Shown here piece after piece: positions 25,356 through 34,053 of a DNA stretch of 64,000 bases. Under the pieces are notes generated by a model that did not search any database, had not been told where the DNA came from, and was given only the letters and a program-made list of their open reading frames with translations. Location: NCBI GenBank assembly GCA_028279885.1, contig JANQMX010000060.1:1-64000 (forward strand). The letters are read 5' to 3'. Positions within the stretch are counted from its first letter, which is position 1. Each line of letters starts with the position of its first letter. Source of the DNA: Rhodovibrionaceae bacterium (lineage in GTDB: Bacteria > Pseudomonadota > Alphaproteobacteria > Kiloniellales > DSM-21159). A program made the translations under genes and the position numbers.

Positions 25356-27437
25356 ATGACCAAGATTGGCGTTGATGTCGGCGGGACGTTCACTGATTTG
25401 GTCCTTGAGACCACCAAGGACGGTACGAGCCGGGTGCATGTCCACAAGGTATCGAGTACGCCGGAGGACCAGTCCAAGGGCGTGCTGCGCGGCATCAAGG
25501 AGATCTGCCAGGCCGCGCAGGTAGACCCCGCCGACGTGAAGCTTGTGGTGCACGGCACCACGGTCGCCACCAACATCACGCTGGAGCACAACGGGGCAGA
25601 GGTCGGCATGCTGACGACCCGGGGCTTTCGCGACATCCTGCATATCGCCCGCCACAAGCGGCCACACAATTTCTCGATGCAGTTCGATGTTCCCTGGCAG
25701 TCGCAACCGCTGATCAAGCGGCGCAATCGAATTCCGATATCCGAGAGGATCCTGCCGCCCTCCGGCGCCGTGGATACGCCACTCAACGAACAGGAGGTCC
25801 GCGAGGCGGCCGAGTTGTTCAAGAAGCGCGGCTTGAGCGCAGTGGTCATTGCGTTTCTTTTCTCCTTTTTGAACAACCAGCATGAGCGCCGGGCAAAAGA
25901 GATCATCCAGGAGGTGCTTCCTGACGCCTATGTCTGCTGTTCTTCTGAAGTGGTCGACGTCATTCGCGAGTACGAGCGCTTCTCCACTACAGCGATGAAT
26001 GCCTATGTCGGGCCGCGGACCTCCCGCTACCTGAGGAACCTGGAGCGCAGCCTGAAGGAAGAGGGGTTCGACGCCGAGCTGCGGATTATGCAATCGAACG
26101 GCGGCATCGGCACGGTCCAGACCTGCTCGGAGAAGGCGGTCACGATCCTGATGTCGGGGCCGGCCGGCGGGGTCATTGCCGGCCGCTGGGCCGGGGCGAT
26201 GTCGGGGGTCAACAACCTCATCACGGTCGATATCGGCGGGACGTCCGCCGACATAAGCACGATCCCGGCCGGCGAAATCAAAATCATGAACCCGCGTGAC
26301 ACCTACGTCGGGGATTATCCGGTTCTGGCGCCGATGATCGACTTGGCGACGATCGGCGCGGGGGGCGGGTCGATCGCCTACCTCGATGAAGGCGGCGCCT
26401 TTCGCGTTGGGCCGCGCTCGGCCGGTGCCGATCCGGGACCGGTGTGTTACGCCAAGGGCGGCACCGAGCCGACGGTGACCGACGCCCAGGTCGTCCTCGG
26501 TCGGCTCGACGCCGACAAGCTGCTGGGCGGCGACTTGAAAGTCGATCCCGATCTGGCGCGTCAGGCAATCGACGAGAAACTCGCCAAACCCATGGGCCTG
26601 TCGGTCGAACAGGCTGCCCTTGGTATCATCAAGATCATCAACAACAACATGGCGCTGGCGATCCGGGCCAATTCGGTCGCGCGCGGAGTCGATCCGCGCA
26701 ACTTCGCCCTCATGCCTTTCGGCGGCGCGGGGCCGCTGCACGGTGTTGCCTTGGCGCGTATCGTCTCGGCCAACGAGGTCATTGTACCGCCGGCACCTGG
26801 CATCACGGCCGCGGTCGGGCTGTTGGTGACTGATATGCAGTACGAGTTCACCCGCTCGGTGCTCGCCATCCTCAACGACGCAGACCAGACGACCTTGGAC
26901 AACATCAACGTCCACGCGGAGAAGCTGGTGCAGCTCTGCCGCGAGCGGCTGGTGGCCGACGGCGTCCCGCCGGAAAAGCACCGCTTCATTCGGATAGCCG
27001 AGTGCCGCTATCAGGGGCAGGGCTTCGAGTTGCGGGCGGAGATGCCGGACGGTGCGCTGACCTTGGCGAACAAGGACATCGTCATGGAGAACTTCCACCG
27101 CCAGCACAAGCAGGACTACGGCTATGCCTTCGAGGGCTCGTTGGTCGAGGTCGTGACCTTGCGTGTCATCGGCGTTGCGGACGTCGAGAGCTTGGAATGG
27201 CCGAAACTCGGCAAAGCCAATGGCACCGGGATCGACAGCGCTTTTCTGTTCAGCCGGCCGACGACGTTCGACGATGGCCAGACGCTCAATACGCCGCGCT
27301 ACGATCGGGGGAAACTCATGGCCGGTCACGAAGTTCCGGGACCGGGCATCGTCATCCAGCACAACTCAACCACGTTGGTACCTCCCGGGTGCACGGCGCG
27401 AGTTCTGGAGTCCGGCAACATGCACGTAACCGTCTAA
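25356..27437 (+). CDS. hyuA: Hydantoinase/oxoprolinase A subunit (HyuA type)
   Basis: ATP-dependent ring-opening subunit of the N-methylhydantoinase/5-oxoprolinase/acetophenone-carboxylase family, 693 residues, cytoplasmic. The actin-like ATPase motif KIGVDVGGTFTD begins the protein; LVVHGTTVATN and the second phosphate loop VDIGGTSADISTI follow. GAGGGSIAYLDEGGAFRVGP, SAGADPGPVCYAKGG and FGGAGPLHG are family hallmarks. The start chosen has GGAGG 10 bases upstream. The long open frame on the opposite strand is a shadow. Substrate is probably a cyclic amide or imide, since an amidase and a transporter are cotranscribed; carboxylase activity is the main alternative. Confidence 0.92.
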   Translation: MTKIGVDVGGTFTDLVLETTKDGTSRVHVHKVSSTPEDQSKGVLRGIKEICQAAQVDPADVKLVVHGTTVATNITLEHNGAEVGMLTTRGFRDILHIARHKRPHNFSMQFDVPWQSQPLIKRRNRIPISERILPPSGAVDTPLNEQEVREAAELFKKRGLSAVVIAFLFSFLNNQHERRAKEIIQEVLPDAYVCCSSEVVDVIREYERFSTTAMNAYVGPRTSRYLRNLERSLKEEGFDAELRIMQSNGGIGTVQTCSEKAVTILMSGPAGGVIAGRWAGAMSGVNNLITVDIGGTSADISTIPAGEIKIMNPRDTYVGDYPVLAPMIDLATIGAGGGSIAYLDEGGAFRVGPRSAGADPGPVCYAKGGTEPTVTDAQVVLGRLDADKLLGGDLKVDPDLARQAIDEKLAKPMGLSVEQAALGIIKIINNNMALAIRANSVARGVDPRNFALMPFGGAGPLHGVALARIVSANEVIVPPAPGITAAVGLLVTDMQYEFTRSVLAILNDADQTTLDNINVHAEKLVQLCRERLVADGVPPEKHRFIRIAECRYQGQGFELRAEMPDGALTLANKDIVMENFHRQHKQDYGYAFEGSLVEVVTLRVIGVADVESLEWPKLGKANGTGIDSAFLFSRPTTFDDGQTLNTPRYDRGKLMAGHEVPGPGIVIQHNSTTLVPPGCTARVLESGNMHVTV

Positions 27438-27458
27438 TTTCAGATCGGAGAGCGAAAC

Positions 27459-29228
27459 ATGACCAGCAAGGAAGTCGATCCCATCACCCTGCAGGTGATC
27501 GCCGGTGCTTTCGATACAATCGCGCAAGAGATGGGGCATGTGCTCTATCGCATGTCTTTCTCCTCGATCATCCGAGAGTCGCAAGATCTCGGTGCCGGGC
27601 TGTTCGATGCCGATTTCAACACGCTTTGCGAGTCGGATTCGACGCCGCTGCATATCGGTTCGATTCCAGGCTATCTGCGCGGCATCCAGGACTCGCTGCA
27701 GGGCGGCGAATGGCACGAGGGTGATATCGTCATCCACAACCACCCCTACTACGGCGCCAGCCACTCGCCGGACATTGCCGTGGTGATGCCGATCTTCTGG
27801 CAGGGCGAGCTGGTCGGTTTTTCAGCGAACACCGCGCATCATGTCGACATCGGCTCGGCGACTCCCGGTCTGATCATCGATATTCCCGACGTCTTTGCCG
27901 AGGGCATGTTGTTTGCCGGGATCAAGCTCTACGAAAAGGGCCAGCGGAACGAGGCGATCTGGCAATTCATCGGCCACAACAGCCGTATGCCCAAGCAGCT
28001 GCAAGACGACATCGAGGCGCAGATCGCTTCGGTCAAGCTGGGCGCCCGGCGTTTCATCGAGTTGATCGAAAACTATGGCAAGGAAACGGTTCTGACTGCC
28101 TCCGGCCAGCTTATGGATTACTCCGAGCGCATCCTGCGCAGCAGGATTGCCGAGATCCCCGACGGCGAATACTACGCCGATGGTTTTATGGACGATGACG
28201 GGCGCAACCGCGACGTTCGCTTGCCGGTCAAGGTCTGCGTTCGAGTCCAGGGCGATTCGGTCGAGGTCGATCTGACCGGTTCTGCCGACCAGGTTCCCAC
28301 CGGCTTCAACGTTCCCTTCGAGGGCTCGACCAAGGTTGCCTGTTTCTTCGCCTTCCGGGCATTGCTGCTGGATACCGCGACGTCCGAGGAGTACGTCCCG
28401 CAGAACGAAGGGTCGTTCCGGCCGATCAAGGTGATCGCGCCCAAAGGGTCGATATTCAACCCCGAGTTCCCGGCCGCGGCAGAAGCCCGCTTCACTCAAT
28501 GCAACCGAGTCATCGACCTGATCGTGAAGGCGCTCTCGCCGGTGTTGCCGGAGCGGGTCACCGCAGGCAATTCCGCGAGCCTTTCCTTCGTTGCCTATTC
28601 CGGTATCCGGCCGAGCGGCGACTACTGGGTGTTTTTGGAGGTCAACGAGGGCGCGTATGGGGGGCGGCCACGTTCCGACGGGCCTGATGCCATCGACAAT
28701 CTGATGTGCAACACCCGCAACAATCCGATCGAGGATCTCGGCATGCACCTGCCGATGATCTGCGACCGCTATGAGCTGCGCGACGATGTCATGCCGGGCG
28801 CTGGCCAATATCGCGGCGGTATTGGGGTGGTGAAGGCGCAGCGCCTGTTGACCGACGGCTCGATCACGCACGAGAACGAGCGCCATCTGGATACCCCCTG
28901 GGGAGCCTTTGGCGGGGCGCCGGGGGCCGTCGGCAAGGTCGAGGTCTACAACACGCTGAACGACGGAGGCGTAAAGCAACTGCCGGCCAAGTTCTCCGGC
29001 GTGCCGGTAAAGGCCGGCGACGTCATGGCTTTCTACGCGCCTTGCGGCGGTGGCTTCGGCAACCCCCTCGAACGGCCGCCCGAGCAGGTGCGAGAGGATG
29101 TGTTGGACGGCTTCTGCACGGTGGAGCACGCGCAGCGGGCCTATGGCGTGGTTATCACCGGCGATGAGGAAGTCGACCTTGCAGCCACCAATGAACTACG
29201 GGCGCAGATGCAGCAGGCAGGTGCCTGA
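27459..29228 (+). CDS. hyuB: Hydantoinase/oxoprolinase B subunit (HyuB type)
   Basis: Partner of HyuA, 589 residues. Family features in order: DPITLQVIAGAFDTIAQEMG, MSFSSIIRESQDLGAGLFDA, TPLHIGSIPG, GDIVIHNHPYYGASHSPDI, and later FTQCNRVIDLIVKALSPVLP and RGGIGVVKAQRL. C-terminal GGGFGNPLERPPEQVREDVL is typical. GGAGAG precedes the ATG, 21 bases after hyuA. All blocks are intact, unlike the remnant of a second hyuB at 32089. Confidence 0.92.
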   Translation: MTSKEVDPITLQVIAGAFDTIAQEMGHVLYRMSFSSIIRESQDLGAGLFDADFNTLCESDSTPLHIGSIPGYLRGIQDSLQGGEWHEGDIVIHNHPYYGASHSPDIAVVMPIFWQGELVGFSANTAHHVDIGSATPGLIIDIPDVFAEGMLFAGIKLYEKGQRNEAIWQFIGHNSRMPKQLQDDIEAQIASVKLGARRFIELIENYGKETVLTASGQLMDYSERILRSRIAEIPDGEYYADGFMDDDGRNRDVRLPVKVCVRVQGDSVEVDLTGSADQVPTGFNVPFEGSTKVACFFAFRALLLDTATSEEYVPQNEGSFRPIKVIAPKGSIFNPEFPAAAEARFTQCNRVIDLIVKALSPVLPERVTAGNSASLSFVAYSGIRPSGDYWVFLEVNEGAYGGRPRSDGPDAIDNLMCNTRNNPIEDLGMHLPMICDRYELRDDVMPGAGQYRGGIGVVKAQRLLTDGSITHENERHLDTPWGAFGGAPGAVGKVEVYNTLNDGGVKQLPAKFSGVPVKAGDVMAFYAPCGGGFGNPLERPPEQVREDVLDGFCTVEHAQRAYGVVITGDEEVDLAATNELRAQMQQAGA

Positions 29229-29323
29229 GAGCCGAACGGACGATCGCATGTGTTTAGAGGACAGGAAGAGCTGATGGCAGCGGATATCAACGACGGCACG
29301 GGCGAGACCTTCGGGGGGCTGTC

Positions 29324-29617
29324 ATGATTGAGGAACGTCCCCGGGCAAGAGCCACGGTGCAGGTCGACGACGATATCGTGAAGGTAACCGAGTGGCGCTT
29401 TTCGCCCGGCGCGGCTACCGGCCATCATCGGCACGAGATGGACTACGTCGTGGTGCCGATGACCAGCGGGAACCTGTTGCTAAGAGGCCCCGACGGGGAG
29501 TCGACCGCCAAACTTACCGCAGGGCAGTCCTATGCCCACTCTGCCGGTATCGAACACGACATCATCAACGCGAACGAATACGACTTCGTCTTCGTCGAAG
29601 TTGAGATCAAGAAATAG
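29324..29617 (+). CDS. Small single-domain cupin
   Basis: A 97-residue single cupin barrel. GHHRHEMDYVVVPMTSG is motif 1 with the metal-binding histidines and glutamate; SYAHSAGIEHDIINAN gives the second histidine motif. The size suits an isomerase, a ligand-binding or a small metal enzyme. A 17-codon open frame (29274-29327, MAADINDGTG...) ends in a stop that overlaps this ATG, with AGGAAG upstream; it may be a coupling leader or chance. Located between hyuB and the deacetylase gene, the cupin probably serves the same pathway. Confidence 0.8.
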   Translation: MIEERPRARATVQVDDDIVKVTEWRFSPGAATGHHRHEMDYVVVPMTSGNLLLRGPDGESTAKLTAGQSYAHSAGIEHDIINANEYDFVFVEVEIKK

Positions 29618-29633
29618 TCAGGAGATTGGATAG

Positions 29634-30557
29634 ATGGCCAAAGAAATCCTCTGCGCTTTCGGCATCGATGTCGACGCCGTTGCCGGCTGGCTCGGATCTT
29701 ACGGGGGAGAGGATTCGCCTGACGACATCTCGCGTGGTCTGTTCGCTGGTGAAGTTGGATCCATGCGTTTGCTGAACCTCTTCGACCGTCTGAACATCAA
29801 GACGACATGGTTCATCCCCGGCCACTCGGTGGAAACCTTCCCGGAGCAGATGAAGGCCGTGGTGAAGGCCGGCCATGAGGTCGGTATGCATGGCTACTCG
29901 CACGAGAATCCCATCGCCATGACGCCGGAACAGGAAGAGGCGGTGATGGACAAGTCCATCGACCTGATCACCAAGCTCTCCGGCAAGCGGCCGACAGGTT
30001 ATGTAGCACCCTGGTGGGAGTTCAGTCCGGTCAGCAACGAGCTGCTCCTGAAAAAGGGCATCAAGTACGACCACAGCCTGATGCACAACGACTTCTCGCC
30101 GTACTACGTGCGGGTGGGCGATAGCTGGACGAAGATCGACTATTCAAAGCAACCCAAAGAGTGGATGAAACCTCTGGTGCGCGGCACCGAGACGGATCTG
30201 ATCGAGATCCCTGCGAACTGGTATCTCGACGACTTGCCGCCGATGATGTTCATCAAGAAGGCGCCGAACAGCCATGGTTTCGTAAACCCCCGCCATCTCG
30301 AGGAGATGTGGCGCGACCAGTTCGATTGGGTCTACCGGGAGATGGATTACGCTGTCTTCACGATGACCATCCACCCCGACGTGTCGGGCCGCCCCCAGGT
30401 TCTGATGATGCTGGAGCGTATGTACAACCACATGATTCAGCATCCTGGTGTGAAGTTCCTGACCTTCAACGAGATTGCCGATGATTTTGCCCGCCGGTCA
30501 CCACGCAAGAAAAAGGCAGGCAAGGCAGCTGCGAAAGGCGGGGGGCGCAAGAAGTAG
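29634..30557 (+). CDS. Polysaccharide-deacetylase-family (NodB-fold) hydrolase, PuuE/HpPgdA-like
   Basis: A 307-residue NodB-homology enzyme with no signal peptide, hence cytoplasmic. [13 protein letters not shown] supplies the aspartates of motif 1, [14 protein letters not shown] the two zinc histidines, and [10 protein letters not shown] motif 3; a late [15 protein letters not shown] holds the catalytic-histidine region. This layout is that of the PuuE allantoinase/HpPgdA group rather than secreted chitin deacetylases, so hydrolysis of a cyclic or acyl amide is likely. The C-terminus is a short Lys/Arg-rich tail ([17 protein letters not shown]), perhaps for RNA or membrane contact. Operon position supports a role with HyuAB. 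Confidence 0.87.
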   Translation: MAKEILCAFGIDVDAVAGWLGSYGGEDSPDDISRGLFAGEVGSMRLLNLFDRLNIKTTWFIPGHSVETFPEQMKAVVKAGHEVGMHGYSHENPIAMTPEQEEAVMDKSIDLITKLSGKRPTGYVAPWWEFSPVSNELLLKKGIKYDHSLMHNDFSPYYVRVGDSWTKIDYSKQPKEWMKPLVRGTETDLIEIPANWYLDDLPPMMFIKKAPNSHGFVNPRHLEEMWRDQFDWVYREMDYAVFTMTIHPDVSGRPQVLMMLERMYNHMIQHPGVKFLTFNEIADDFARRSPRKKKAGKAAAKGGGRKK

Positions 30558-30640
30558 CAGGGCGACCGCCGGCGGCCGGGGCGGATTTCATCGTCTCGGC
30601 CGATGCAGGCCCGCTCGCAACACGGGAAGCCAGCTCGACC

Positions 30641-30973
30641 ATGTGCAGCCTATGCGGACTTCTGGGAGAGGATCATTGGACTGACATGTCGGCCAGCCCG
30701 GAGGCTTTTGGTGGACAGGGAGCTGTTAGGCCGCGGCGGCAGGAACGATTTCATCGGGTGAAGCTGATCAACGAGATCCTGAAGGTCTACGCTCTGCGCC
30801 TTGATGACTGGCAGGGCCGCTCTTTCATTCTGACCAGCCGGACCGGCAAGACGGAAATCGTCGACAACCTAATGGCGCTCTGGCCGGCGGCGGAGCAAAT
30901 GATCGGCCGTCCCCTCGACCCGACCGATCCTGCAATGCTGGCGTGTCTTCGGAATCAGACGGTCGGACCCTGA
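30641..30973 (+). CDS. Small CSLCG-type CxxC protein next to CobW
   Basis: A 110-residue protein starting MCSLCGLLGEDHW, with Cys2/Cys5 and His12 as a possible metal or thiol site. A basic linker (RPRRQERFHRVKL) precedes a compact part, ALRLDDWQGRSFILTSRTGK, and a helical end. Its stop lies 3 bases before the CobW start. From memory, similar short proteins sit beside CobW-type GTPases in other alphaproteobacteria; a search would settle this. It could be the metal recipient or an accessory to one of the hydrolases. Function unknown. I see no good ribosome-binding site. Confidence 0.65.
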   Translation: MCSLCGLLGEDHWTDMSASPEAFGGQGAVRPRRQERFHRVKLINEILKVYALRLDDWQGRSFILTSRTGKTEIVDNLMALWPAAEQMIGRPLDPTDPAMLACLRNQTVGP

Positions 30974-30976
30974 GCG

Positions 30977-32041
30977 ATGACCGGGGGACCGCATCATATT
31001 CCCGTTAACGTCATCACAGGCTTTTTGGGCAGTGGGAAGACCTCGCTGTTGCAGCGCTTGCTGAATTCCGAGGCCTTTGCCGACACCGCCGTTCTGATCA
31101 ACGAGTTCGGTGAGGTCGGCCTCGACCACCACCTTCTCGAGGAAGTCGACGAAAACACCCTGCTGCTGCAGAGCGGCTGCATCTGCTGCACCATCAGGGG
31201 CGACTTGAAGGATGCAATCCGCGATCTCTACTCCCGTCGCGAGCGCGGCGAGATCCCGGCCTTTCGGCGCCTGGTGATCGAAACCACGGGCCTGGCGGAC
31301 CCGGCGCCGATCCTGTCGACCATCACCTCCGAAACCGTGATCCACCGACACTTCCGCCTCGGCAACGTGATCGCGACAGTCGATGCGGTTAATGCCTTGC
31401 TGCATCTGCGCCGGCAGCCCGAATCGGTGAAGCAGATCGCGGTCGCGGACCGGATCGTTCTGACCAAAACCGATCTGGCCAAGCCGGGCGCCATAAAGAA
31501 GGCCAAGGAAGCGATCGGGCGGATCAATCCCATGGTGCCAATGATCGAGGGCGCCAACGGCCCCATCGATCCCTTCCTTCTCTTGGCCCAGGACGTTCAC
31601 GACGAGAGCCACAAGCTGCGGGAGATAGAACTATGGCTCGCGGCGAGCCGGCATGACGAGGACGATGGTCACGAGACGCCGCATCGGCACGACGTGAATC
31701 GGCACGACAAACGGATTGCTGCCTTCGCTCTGACCTTCGACAAACCGATGGATTGGACTGCCTTTGGTATCTGGCTGACCATGCTGCTGCAAAGCCGAGG
31801 CGAAGACGTGCTGCGGGTGAAAGGCATCCTCAATGTCATTGGGGTGGCCACGCCGGTTGTGATTCACGGAGTGCAACATGTCGTGCATACTCCGGTTCAT
31901 ATGAAGGACTGGCCCGACGACGACAGACGGTCGCGTATCGTCTTCATCGTGCGGGATATCGCGAAGGCGGAGATTGCCGATTCGCTTTCTGCCTTCAATG
32001 CGGTGGCACGCGATCTCGATAGGGAAGAAGACGCGGCGTGA
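30977..32041 (+). CDS. CobW/COG0523 GTPase, probable metallochaperone
   Basis: G3E GTPase, 354 residues. Walker A is GFLGSGKT (15-22), the metal motif CICC lies at residues 68-71 in SGCICCTIRGDL, base recognition is LTKTD, and a CobW C-terminal domain follows. Between the domains is a His/Asp-rich stretch, HDEDDGHETPHRHDVNRHDKR, broken into HDEDDGHE and PHRHDVNRHDK, suited to bind zinc or another metal. The operon contains several metal-dependent hydrolases (deacetylase, cupin, HyuAB), so delivery of metal to one of them is the likely task. Confidence 0.9.
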   Translation: MTGGPHHIPVNVITGFLGSGKTSLLQRLLNSEAFADTAVLINEFGEVGLDHHLLEEVDENTLLLQSGCICCTIRGDLKDAIRDLYSRRERGEIPAFRRLVIETTGLADPAPILSTITSETVIHRHFRLGNVIATVDAVNALLHLRRQPESVKQIAVADRIVLTKTDLAKPGAIKKAKEAIGRINPMVPMIEGANGPIDPFLLLAQDVHDESHKLREIELWLAASRHDEDDGHETPHRHDVNRHDKRIAAFALTFDKPMDWTAFGIWLTMLLQSRGEDVLRVKGILNVIGVATPVVIHGVQHVVHTPVHMKDWPDDDRRSRIVFIVRDIAKAEIADSLSAFNAVARDLDREEDAA

Positions 32042-32088
32042 GGCCGAAACACGGCCTGCGGGCCGGGATCAACTGTCAGGAGCAAGGC

Positions 32089-32343
32089 CATGTCGAAGAA
32101 TGCCACCCCGATTACGTCATCATTGGTTCGTGCCGTTTTGGAGACAACCTAGCGGTCGATGGCCGTTGCGCTGGAAAACGCGGCGCGGTCGAGCGTCTTC
32201 AATCTCGCTTATGACCATTCCAATACCAACTTCAATCCTGTCCCGGAAACAATCATGCAGGGCTAGGACCTTCCCATTCACCTCGGCTCGCTGGTCCTGG
32301 CGATGAGGTGCGCCGCCGGCTACTTCGGCTCCTATGCGCTCCG
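32089..32343 (+). pseudogene. Remnant of a second hyuB-type gene (N-terminal part only)
   Basis: An ATG at 32089 starts NATPITSSLVRAVLETT and then a stop. Continuing in frame after the stop, the sequence reads MAVALENAARSSVFNLAYDH and then SNTNFNPVPETIMQG, another stop, and DLPIHLGSLVLAMRCAAGYF. These blocks match the HyuB N-terminus (…VRGALET…, …RSSVF…, …PIHLGS…) in the right order. The remaining about 450 residues are gone, and the next gene follows directly. It is thus a truncated, stop-containing relic of a hyuB paralogue. Confidence 0.55.
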
Positions 32344-32411
32344 GCGAAGGGCTTGACCGTGTGCGTGGCAACACGGATCGATCGCAGGTCGGGGTCTCTC
32401 GGAAAGGGGGA

Positions 32412-33701
32412 GTGGTGGTAAAGCGGAGTCGGAAAAACCAAGCGGCAGCACCCAATGTCCGGACAACCGGCAAGCCGGTTCTCCGTGTGTTGGGAACAGG
32501 CGTAACGCTTATTGAGGAAGTGAGGCGAAAAGCCGAGGAAGAGCTCGGTATCGTACTCGAGTACGAAGTTCTGGATGGGGTTGCCGCGCAAGCAAAGGGC
32601 GTGATGCGGCCGGACAGCTACGATGTCTACGACCAGTGGTTTCATAGCGTCGAGCTGCTGTGGCTTTCCGGCGCCATTCAACCGATTGACGTCAGCCGGG
32701 TCGACCTCTGGGACGAGGTCAATAGCGTGGCCAAGGAAGGTCGCCTCACGTCCGAGAGCCGCTTCGGCTATGGCGACAACCCGGCAAACCGGCTTTATGT
32801 CCACCCGGGACATGGCCTCGGGTCTGCGCCAAACGACAAGATCAGCATGCTGCCGGGCGCCCACAACGTGGACAGCTTTGGCTACAATTTGGAAGAGGTT
32901 CCCGCCGGCATTCCATACGAAACGGAGAGTTGGGGTTGGCTGTTGGATGATCGTTGGCGCGGCAAGGTTGCGCTTGTCGATGATCCGGCGATCGGCGTCA
33001 TCGACGCGGCGCTGGCGACCGAGGCCCACGGATTGATGACTTTCAAGAACATCGGCAACATGACCCTGGAGGAAATCGACGGTCTGATTGACATCCTGCT
33101 TGAGAAAAAGAAGGCTGGTCACTTCCACGCTTTTTGGAATTCCTTTGCCGAAGCTGACGAGTTGATGGCCCGTCGCGACGTTGCGCTCGAAAGCATGTGG
33201 TCCCCTAGCGTGATGGGGCTTAAAGGGCGCGGCATCCCGGTTCGTTATGCGGCCCCGAAACAAGGCTACCGGGCTTGGCAGGGGGGGATGTGCATTTCAT
33301 CGTGCACGAATGGGCGAACTCTGGACGTGGTCTACGATTATCTCAACTGGTGGATGTCCGGTTGGGCCGGCGCGATGATGGCGCGGCAGGGATATTACTT
33401 TTCAGTTCCGGAACGGATTCGCGAGCATCTTTCGGATGACGAATGGGGCTATTGGTACATGGGAAAAGTCGCCACCTGCGACCTGCCGGGGCCCAATGGA
33501 AAGATCGCCGTGCGGGCCGGCGAAGCCCGCAACGGAGGGTCTTATTGGCAGCGCTTTGCCAATATCGGCGTCTGGAACTCCATCATGGATGAGCACAACT
33601 ATCTGGTGCGTCGTTGGCAAGAACTCACCATGGAAAATAGCTCGCCAGGATTCCGCAAAAGGCAGGGTGGCCGCAGGCGCAGAGAAAACGGCGAAGGGTA
33701 G
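32412..33701 (+). CDS. PotD-like binding protein without an obvious export signal
   Basis: About 429 residues of the PotD/PotF binding-protein fold: RVLGTGVTLIEEVRRKAEEE, YEVLDGVAAQAKGVMRPDSY, MLPGAHNVDSFGYN, AAPKQGYRAWQGGM and MDEHNYLVRRW. The N-terminus has KRSRKNQAAAPNVRTTG but no hydrophobic or twin-arginine core, so export is doubtful. GTG starts at 32412/32415 follow GGAAAGGGGG closely; an ATG at 32334 lacks a ribosome-binding site. The C-terminus has an added basic tail (RKRQGGRRRREN). No transporter subunits of its own are nearby. It lies behind the hyuB relic, and may be a decaying duplicate. Confidence 0.75.
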   Translation: MVVKRSRKNQAAAPNVRTTGKPVLRVLGTGVTLIEEVRRKAEEELGIVLEYEVLDGVAAQAKGVMRPDSYDVYDQWFHSVELLWLSGAIQPIDVSRVDLWDEVNSVAKEGRLTSESRFGYGDNPANRLYVHPGHGLGSAPNDKISMLPGAHNVDSFGYNLEEVPAGIPYETESWGWLLDDRWRGKVALVDDPAIGVIDAALATEAHGLMTFKNIGNMTLEEIDGLIDILLEKKKAGHFHAFWNSFAEADELMARRDVALESMWSPSVMGLKGRGIPVRYAAPKQGYRAWQGGMCISSCTNGRTLDVVYDYLNWWMSGWAGAMMARQGYYFSVPERIREHLSDDEWGYWYMGKVATCDLPGPNGKIAVRAGEARNGGSYWQRFANIGVWNSIMDEHNYLVRRWQELTMENSSPGFRKRQGGRRRRENGEG

Positions 33702-33849
33702 TCGATATCGAACGGCACTTCGGCGAGTTCGTGAGAGATGCCGCGACCCGCACTCCATTTATCGTTTGTTTTCAAGAGCGCTGGTTTCTGGCGGTACGAG
33801 CGAATTGTCGCGCCAAGAAACTAAAGAAAATCAATGGGGTAGGGGCTCA

Positions 33850-33940
33850 GAAAACAATGGAGTGGGATGAGGGGGAGTCGCCGGCGTGTGAGTCACCAAA
33901 CCGAAAAACGGAGAGAGCGGTCTCGCGCGCTATGGCCGTC
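33850..33940. repeat. Right copy of the diverged direct repeat
   Basis: Matches 15004-15095 in the same orientation: AACAATGGAGTGG, CCAAACCGAA-AA, GAGAG-GGTCT-GCGCG and TGGCC occur in the same order and spacing. It is followed within a few bases by a tRNA-like 3' end, whereas the left copy is not. Confidence 0.5.
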
Positions 33941-33944
33941 TGAC

Positions 33945-33973
33945 CGTGGGTCCAAATCCTACCCCCGCAACCA
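33945..33973 (+). tRNA. tRNA/tmRNA 3'-end fragment (T-arm, acceptor, CCA), no 5' part
   Basis: GTGGG-TCCAAAT-CCTAC forms a 5-base stem with a 7-base T-loop (one G-T pair), followed by a 7-base CCCCGCA acceptor strand, discriminator A and CCA. This is exactly the geometry of a tRNA 3' end. No matching TGCGGGG 5' strand or anticodon arm is found upstream, so it is a fragment. Such fragments are left when an element integrates into a tRNA or tmRNA gene. Confidence 0.45.
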
Positions 33974-34053
33974 TTTCAAGGAACTGTGCCGCCAGTAGCG
34001 CCGCGTAAGCCGGAGCAAGGGCGAAGCACGCTTTGGAGCGCTGACTTAGCCCT

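Larger units (their letters stand above)
33702..34053. other. Intergenic stretch with repeat and tRNA-like end, no gene
   Basis: About 350 bases between the orphan binding protein and the convergent amidohydrolase. It holds the right copy of the diverged repeat, a short related block AATGGGGTAGGGGCTC (about 33833-33848), and a tRNA-like 3' end at 33945-33973. No open frame here has a start signal or family resemblance. Confidence 0.6.

Noticed and set aside
24669..27362. Very long minus-strand open frame (about 897 codons) opposite amidase and hyuA
   Set aside because: Antisense shadow of GC-rich codons; the plus strand carries clear amidase and HyuA motifs, while the minus reading is Arg/Asp/His-rich with no family motif and no ribosome-binding site.
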